From assembly GCF_000204055.1 (NCBI RefSeq), contig NW_006768832.1, positions 165,280-229,279 on the forward strand: 64,000 nt of DNA, read 5' to 3'. Origin of the DNA: Melampsora larici-populina 98AG31 (Eukaryota > Basidiomycota > Pucciniomycetes > Pucciniales > Melampsoraceae). Shown piece by piece: positions 58,865 to 64,000 of this stretch (positions are counted from its first letter, which is position 1; each line of letters opens with the position of its first letter). The notes beneath the pieces are model-generated. The model was not told the DNA's origin and searched no databases. It saw nothing but the letters and a program-made list of their open reading frames with translations. The position numbers were made by a program, and so were the translations under genes.

Positions 58865-59519
58865 ATGTCCCCATCGCGAACTCGCAGCCAAACTTCAAAA
58901 AAGAGAAAGGTCTCGGACCAATCTTTCCTTGGGTTTGCCCATGATATGTGAGTGCTTTTTTCAAAATTGATCAATGGCTAAAGCAACCTCGACCAGGACT
59001 GACCTTGTGCTGCTTTTTAGAGTTTTGGAATTGCCAGCGGAGCGAAACCCCACTCCGATTAAGCAGTAGTCTGCCCAGCCAATGGATGACTCCAGCTTAG
59101 GCGCTCATTCGGCCTCACTGAATGTCGAAACTCCGTGTTTGGATACTCTGGAACCAGTCGATGATTTAAGTAAGTCAGTCCTTTCTATTTCCTCGCTTGT
59201 TCGAAGGCTCATGGGAAGTTCTTCTTACGTAGAGTTCACAATTGATGGGGGAACCGTCTATTTTTCGACTCTTCGACGTGTCATGGCCGCCACGTCTTTG
59301 GAAGAGTATATTTGATTCGCCCATTTGCAAGAATGTGAAACGAAAGAGGTCCTTCGAATACTTCGCCATCACGGAATCAACCACTTCGATTTGTTTTTAT
59401 TTGTTGACTACGTAAATAGGGAACTGTTGCATAAATGGGGAATCTCTCACGGAAGCAGCGCTCGACTGATGGTTCACGCTGTCATGTATTATCAATTCCA
59501 CGTTCACCACGGGGTTTGA
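58865..59519 (+). pseudogene. Broken gene with SAM-like C-terminal domain
   Basis: Exon 1 (58865-58947) starts MSPSRTRSQTSKKRKVSDQ, with a likely nuclear-localisation KKRK. An intron (GTGAGT..TTTTAG, 58948-59020) joins in phase to exon 2 (59021-59519). Exon 2 continues in one frame to a TGA at 59517 but is interrupted by TAG at 59067 and TGA at 59313. The C-terminal segment (VLRILRHHGINHFDLF, then ELLHKWGISHGSSARLM) has the hydrophobic spacing of a SAM domain. Two stops in an otherwise uninterrupted frame point to recent inactivation. Alternative splicing around the stops is possible: GTAAGT occurs at 59170. No precise family is assigned. Confidence 0.6.
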
Positions 59520-59823
59520 ATTCCTATGTTTTGTTCTTTTTTTTTGGCCTTGTTTTTGGGCTTGATATGTAACACGAGCCTTTCGCATCTTGCATGACAA
59601 TGATGTTATCTCGTTTGAAATAATCAGATCTTGCCATTTAAAGTGTTCTGATGTCTTTAGCTGTTATAGCTTCAAACATGAATGGAACTTGGATTGTTGC
59701 ATTCGCGCGAGGCTTTGTTTGCGCATAATATATAAAGACTCGTAGAAATTGCCTCAAGTCTACAAGACATCCATCTCATTCCCCCCTAAATATCCAAGTC
59801 ATTCACATTATCACCAAACCAAA
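59520..59823. other. Intergenic with TATA box
   Basis: About 300 bp without a gene. The 3' part has ATAATATATAAAG at about 59727-59739, a good TATA box about 90 bp before the ATG of the next gene. Confidence 0.5.
59727..59739 (+). promoter_or_regulatory. TATA box
   Basis: TATATAAA lies about 90 bp upstream of ATG 59824 and is the only clear TATA element in this cluster. Confidence 0.5.
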
Positions 59824-60323
59824 ATGAAAATGGTACGGCCTAAAATTCAACCTCCTTATATTTCCTCTCATCTCATTGCCCAAATAGAGTTCATGCGCGA
59901 CCTTGGTGTCAATCTCGACGCCGTGGACAACATCCTTCGTTATGTGGATCACCGCAGAATGGAAGCACACGCCAGCATTTCCCCTCGTATTAAGCGAAAT
60001 GGCTCCAATTATGAGGAGTGGCTCTACGCGGTCAATGAATGTTATTGGTGGTTCACCGGTAGAGGTTTTTACTTGTATGAACCTCCCTCGGCAATTACGA
60101 CCTTACGCGATTGGGTTGCAGATGAAGTGCTCATGGCCATCATTCGGGCAACTGTTCATCCAAACCTCCTACCGGCAGTTTGTATGGCGACAACAGCTCA
60201 TGAGGCTGTCATGTGGGTTAATTGGTACCACGAGCGTGAAGGTGAGTTTTGAATTGTGTGCTCCTTGTGAACAATACTGATTATAATGATTCAGTGCAAA
60301 AAATTCGAGTTGGTTTCCCCTGA
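59824..60323 (+). CDS. Small protein with retrotransposon gag-like sequence
   Basis: Two exons (59824-60241, 60295-60323) joined in phase give 148 aa, starting MKMVRPKIQPPY; the earlier frame extension begins with TTG, not ATG. The central sequence IKRNGSNYEEWLYAVNECY resembles the N-terminal gag block of Ty1/Copia polyproteins (L-x-G-x-NY-x-x-W). Further helical segments follow: LRDWVADEVLMAIIRATV and HEAVMWVNWYHE. No protease, zinc knuckle or polymerase follows, and exon 2 adds only 10 residues. It may be a fragment of a retroelement or a captured gag. The frame is intact. Confidence 0.5.
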
Positions 60324-60628
60324 ACATATGTCCGGCAATGTCATCTTGTTTAGTTGACAGTGTAGCATGGTGAGTATTTCATCACGATACTTACCAATAT
60401 GAAAATATAGATTGACATATGTTTGAATCTTTGGCCAGGACCTGCCAAAAAGAAAGAATACAAGCAGAAGGGTTTTTTTTATCATGCTTATAATGGGATA
60501 GATGACTTGTTTTTCATCAAGGTGTTATATATATGTGTAATACCAAGTGGAACATTGGGCTGTCTATGGAATCCAAAAGGGGCTGCATCAATCACCAAAA
60601 ATGTTATCCCATTGAACCATCTCCTTCT

Positions 60629-63600
60629 TCAAATGTTCTCTGAACCCTGGTGATTACCTTTTTTTGCTGGAGATGGTTCAGCCTTCCAAACTTTGAGACC
60701 CTTGGTGATGGCCTGGTTCCAATTCTCAGGTGAAACTGGATTGAGTTGATAATCTGAAAGGCCGCGGTGCACATGGCCATTGTAATGTGATCCCGCATTG
60801 AGGATGAATGAGTTTGAATCAACATGTTCGACCCCCCACAGGCCAATGGTTGATTCCCTCTGCTCAATTTTCTTGCGGTGGTTCTTGGCCAATTGACAAC
60901 CAGCATCATGGCAGTTATGTTGAACGTTCAGCAAGCACACAATGTCCTGGGAGCCATAATATGGTTAGTCAATAAGAACACCCAGTTGCACTATGAGGAG
61001 CTGAACCTTACCTTGACATTGATGATCACAATTTCATCAGTTACTTTAAGTTCCCGCATCCCATAAAAAGGGTTGATTGGACCCTTCTGACATTTTTTGA
61101 TAATAAGATGGGTGTGGGAATCAGATACCCCCTGGAGTTTCCAGATTGATTGCACTTGGCCAACCTCGCGGGAGTTCACCTGCCATACACAAACATCAGC
61201 ACTCTGCCTTACTTTAATATGTATCAAAAAAATACATATTGGACAAACCACCAGAAAGTCATTTTTTTTAGCCTTGTGTCGCCCAATTAACTTGATACTT
61301 TGGTACTCTTTCAACTTTCCTCGGTCGACACTGAGTGGGATGCAAGATGGTGCAACTGATTGTTTCTCGCACAAGGCTTATGAGAGCAAGAAGGTGAGTT
61401 AGATGAAGCCTTCCAGATATTTGAAAGAAGTTTACTTACGGCCAATCTAATAGGTGGAGACACACCCCAAAGACGAGTCCAGACCCATTGCCTGAAACAA
61501 CTCAGGTACTGAAGATAATAACGCTTGCAGTTTTGGGCCACTATGGACACGCGAGTTGAGATCACGGTCAAAAAATGAAGAACCAGATACAAAAACCCGC
61601 ATCATCAACTGGGTGTAGGAAGTGTTTGCTATGTCTTGTCCTGGACTTTGATGGTTTGAATGAATGGATTTGTGGCGAGTGATACCGTTGAAAGATTCGA
61701 GTTTTTCAGTTGCAAATAAACAAGCCGGTCCAAACCTACGAATTGAATCTTGTAGGTGAACGAGCATGTGAAACTTGGGCTTGTTGACCCAGCGAGCGTT
61801 GAGGGCTACCAAGTTTTTGAGAAATCTGGTTATGGCGATGTCCAGTTCAGCTAGATAGGCTTCCATGTTCGGTATTTCAGTCTGAAAAATATATGATCCT
61901 AGAAGACATAGAGATGTCCACATTTCGCGTTTTTCGTCACTAAGGTGTTCAAAGAGGACAAAGGGGACGGTCTGTAACACAGTTCAAAACTCCTTCCCCA
62001 CTAGGCTCTGATAGTAAGTAATCATTGTGTTTGGTTGAATGGGCGGGATATTCAAACCACTAGTATTGAAAGCCCTCCAACGACCAGAAAGATTGTTGTA
62101 GTTCTTTGAGCCGGCCTTGATATTTCCTAGTTCTTTCATTGTGTCGCGGAAGAGATACTTTGTGGTACCCAAAAGTGCCACATGGAGGACCTCGACTGGA
62201 GTATCTTTGTGACCGTCAAATCCTACAAAAAAATTTCTATGGCTCAGCTTCTTCCAACTGAAAGCAAAGTATAATGAGAGAGACTCACCTTTGAGTCTCA
62301 ACATGGGATTGAAGATATGTTCTCCATGTTGAGCATTGATGTCTTGACAGAGTTTCTCCACTTCAGAAGGAGGGAGAGACTCATGGGCTACTTGAACATT
62401 TTTCTGGAAAAATTTGTTCATAGGATCTCGAACTCCAAAGTCACGGCTCATCTTTTCAACTCGAGTTTTAGTGTTGCGCTGTTGAGATGTGTTCCAAATT
62501 TCCTTGGTCCATCGTCTAGTCTGGTCCCAATCTCGGCCCGGTAATAGGCACTGCAAAGTTCATTCAGTTTTTCTATCTGGAAGAAAGAAGATTGGCCTCA
62601 TACCTTCTCTCCATCTTCATCCAGGCCAAGAAAGTCTCTGACAAAATTTTCTGATTGTTTGTCAGCCTGCTTTGCTACATGTAGATCACACATCCGACAT
62701 GGTGTGAGGGTGTTGGCCGGGTTGAGTGTATTTGAAATCTCTGCGTGCATTGGAGAGTCCCCCAGGTGAAAAAGAGACACCGCCATTACCAAGACTTCTT
62801 CACCCAGATGTTGGTCATAACAAAAGAAGCCATTTGTTCCATAATCACTAGAGGAAGCAAGTGCATGTTAATTACCCAAGTAGACCCATTTCAACAACAA
62901 GAACACCTCACTTTAGATCATCAACAACCTGATCAAATAGCTCCAGGGCTGTCGCACAATTTGAAGTGGCCAGGAAATGGATGTTGAACTCCTGGTTTGA
63001 TAGATCAGATGGTAAGCCCGCCAGGGTAAAGTAGATACTCATGTGTTTGTTCCACTTTTTGGATACATTTCCTGAAGTGTCGTCAGAATAAAGAGCGAGA
63101 GGAACATGGCGGATCATTTTGCCTTGTGCCTTGGCTCGCCACGGGTCTTCAATTGGATTGGATGGTACTGTTGAATGTTCAGATTCTTTCAGGACAATGA
63201 TTCACATTAGCTCTTGAGTACATTTAGTTCACAAATTGATATGATTGGTGACACATCGACTTACGATACATATGATTCCCACAAACGGTTTTCAGAAGAA
63301 CTCCATTCTCCACCTCAATATGTCCAAATGATCGCCAGAAGTCTTTGCAAGGAATTGTGAATAGCATGTCAGAGTCAAAAGCGGAATCTTGAGGAATGAT
63401 CACTTTGAGATGAGACCGGCGAAGAGGATCGTGTTTGACTATTGCTGGTAGACACTTGGCCATAAGACGACCATCCTGTTGGAAGAAGAAAATAGGTACT
63501 ACAAGCTGCTGAGTCCTCAGTTGAACTGGCTCGTAGATGTAGTAGTGGACATTGTCGGATGATATCATTTGAACACGTAGATCAGGAGGGTAATCTTCAC

Positions 63601-64000
63601 GCCACTTTTCACATTGCGATAGCCGGTTGATTGGCCCATCGATGGTGAGCTCGGGCACATATACCAAATAGGGGCTGACCAAGGGGTTTGCCAACTCCTG
63701 TGAGCGCAAATACTTTAGCTATGTCTCCAATAGTCAGAGTGAGTAAAGCTGGCTCACGTTACTTATGATGAATTTGACATCCAAACCAAACAGTGGATTC
63801 CCACATGGACTAATCCTTTCCCGTATATCAAGACCCATTTTTTTCTTCAATCTTTTGACAAGTGCCCTCAGAGTGCCCCAATCTGGCAGAGTGACTCCCA
63901 GAATGCGCAGGAGGGACCGTATTCACTGGTATTGGACACGCGAGAGGAGGTTCTGGTTTGAACCAATCATGAGCAAAGCTACCACATGCTGTCACAATTG
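60629..64000 (-). pseudogene. Transposon-type (Tnp2-like) gene of a basidiomycete-expanded family, 5' part beyond window
   Basis: A multi-exon minus-strand gene that can be followed through about ten exons. In protein order: LVKRLKKKMGLDIRERI (about 63870), NPLVSPYLVYVPELT, IPLALYSDD-like block (HVPLALYSDDTSGNVSKKWN, about 63110), IHFLATSNC, a Cys pair CRMCDL, TPVEVLHVALLGTTKYLFRD (about 62190), LNIPPIQPNTMITYYQ, PKFHMLVHLQDSIRRFGPA (about 61750) and, near the end, LLNVQHNCHDAGCQL (about 60915). The order matches a large family of uncharacterised proteins found in high copy in basidiomycetes and associated with CACTA/Tnp2-like DNA transposons. An in-frame TGA at 61984-61986 interrupts the conserved block after VGKEF, so this copy is probably dead. 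Terminal repeats are not visible; the 5' end lies beyond 64000. The catalytic mechanism is not deduced. Confidence 0.7.

Overview
The window is nuclear DNA of a basidiomycete fungus, most likely a rust (Pucciniales). The evidence is short 50-100 bp introns with GT..AG borders, intron-dense housekeeping genes, AT-rich spacers, and an accessory fraction made of element families typical of large rust genomes. I cannot name the species. Exon models were joined by hand from splice borders and reading phase. Where I give a protein length, the exon lengths sum to a multiple of three.

Layout. 1-6.3 kb is AT-rich, repeat-bearing DNA with one decayed DDE transposase. 6.3-21.3 kb is a conserved housekeeping block on the + strand: RHO1 GTPase, the cohesin loader SCC2/Mis4 (23-24 exons) and an importin-7/8 family karyopherin (13 exons). 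21.3-34.4 kb is accessory DNA with a Harbinger-type MITE, a complete young Ty3/Gypsy LTR retrotransposon (identical LTRs, CTGCC target duplication), decayed coding sequence and a second MITE with TA duplications. 34.5-39.2 kb holds two convergent cellular genes: a probable SAC3/PCI-like protein (+) and a TPR plus C-terminal J-domain co-chaperone (-).

40.7-52.4 kb is a nested transposon. A Mutator-like element (MULE) with about 42 bp terminal inverted repeats carries a FAR1-type DNA-binding region, a MULE transposase, a SWIM finger, a zinc knuckle and a C-terminal OTU-type cysteine protease on one minus-strand gene. A full-length Tad1/I-type LINE (two ORFs, poly-A tail) sits inside its left end. 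52.4-56.2 kb is an AT-rich desert, then a decayed second LINE copy joined to a GC-rich palindromic patch.

56.3-60.3 kb is a compact unexplained cluster: an intact 10-exon orphan gene (-), a divergently placed pseudogene with a SAM-like C-terminus (+), and a small two-exon gene with a gag-like sequence (+). 60.6-64.0 kb is a minus-strand multi-exon transposon-type gene of a large basidiomycete family without a common name. It is cut by the window edge and carries one premature TGA.

The housekeeping genes act in separate processes (cell-wall/actin signalling, chromosome cohesion, nuclear import, protein folding) and show no operon-like logic. The best candidates for something undescribed are the MULE-OTU fusion element and the 56-60 kb orphan cluster.
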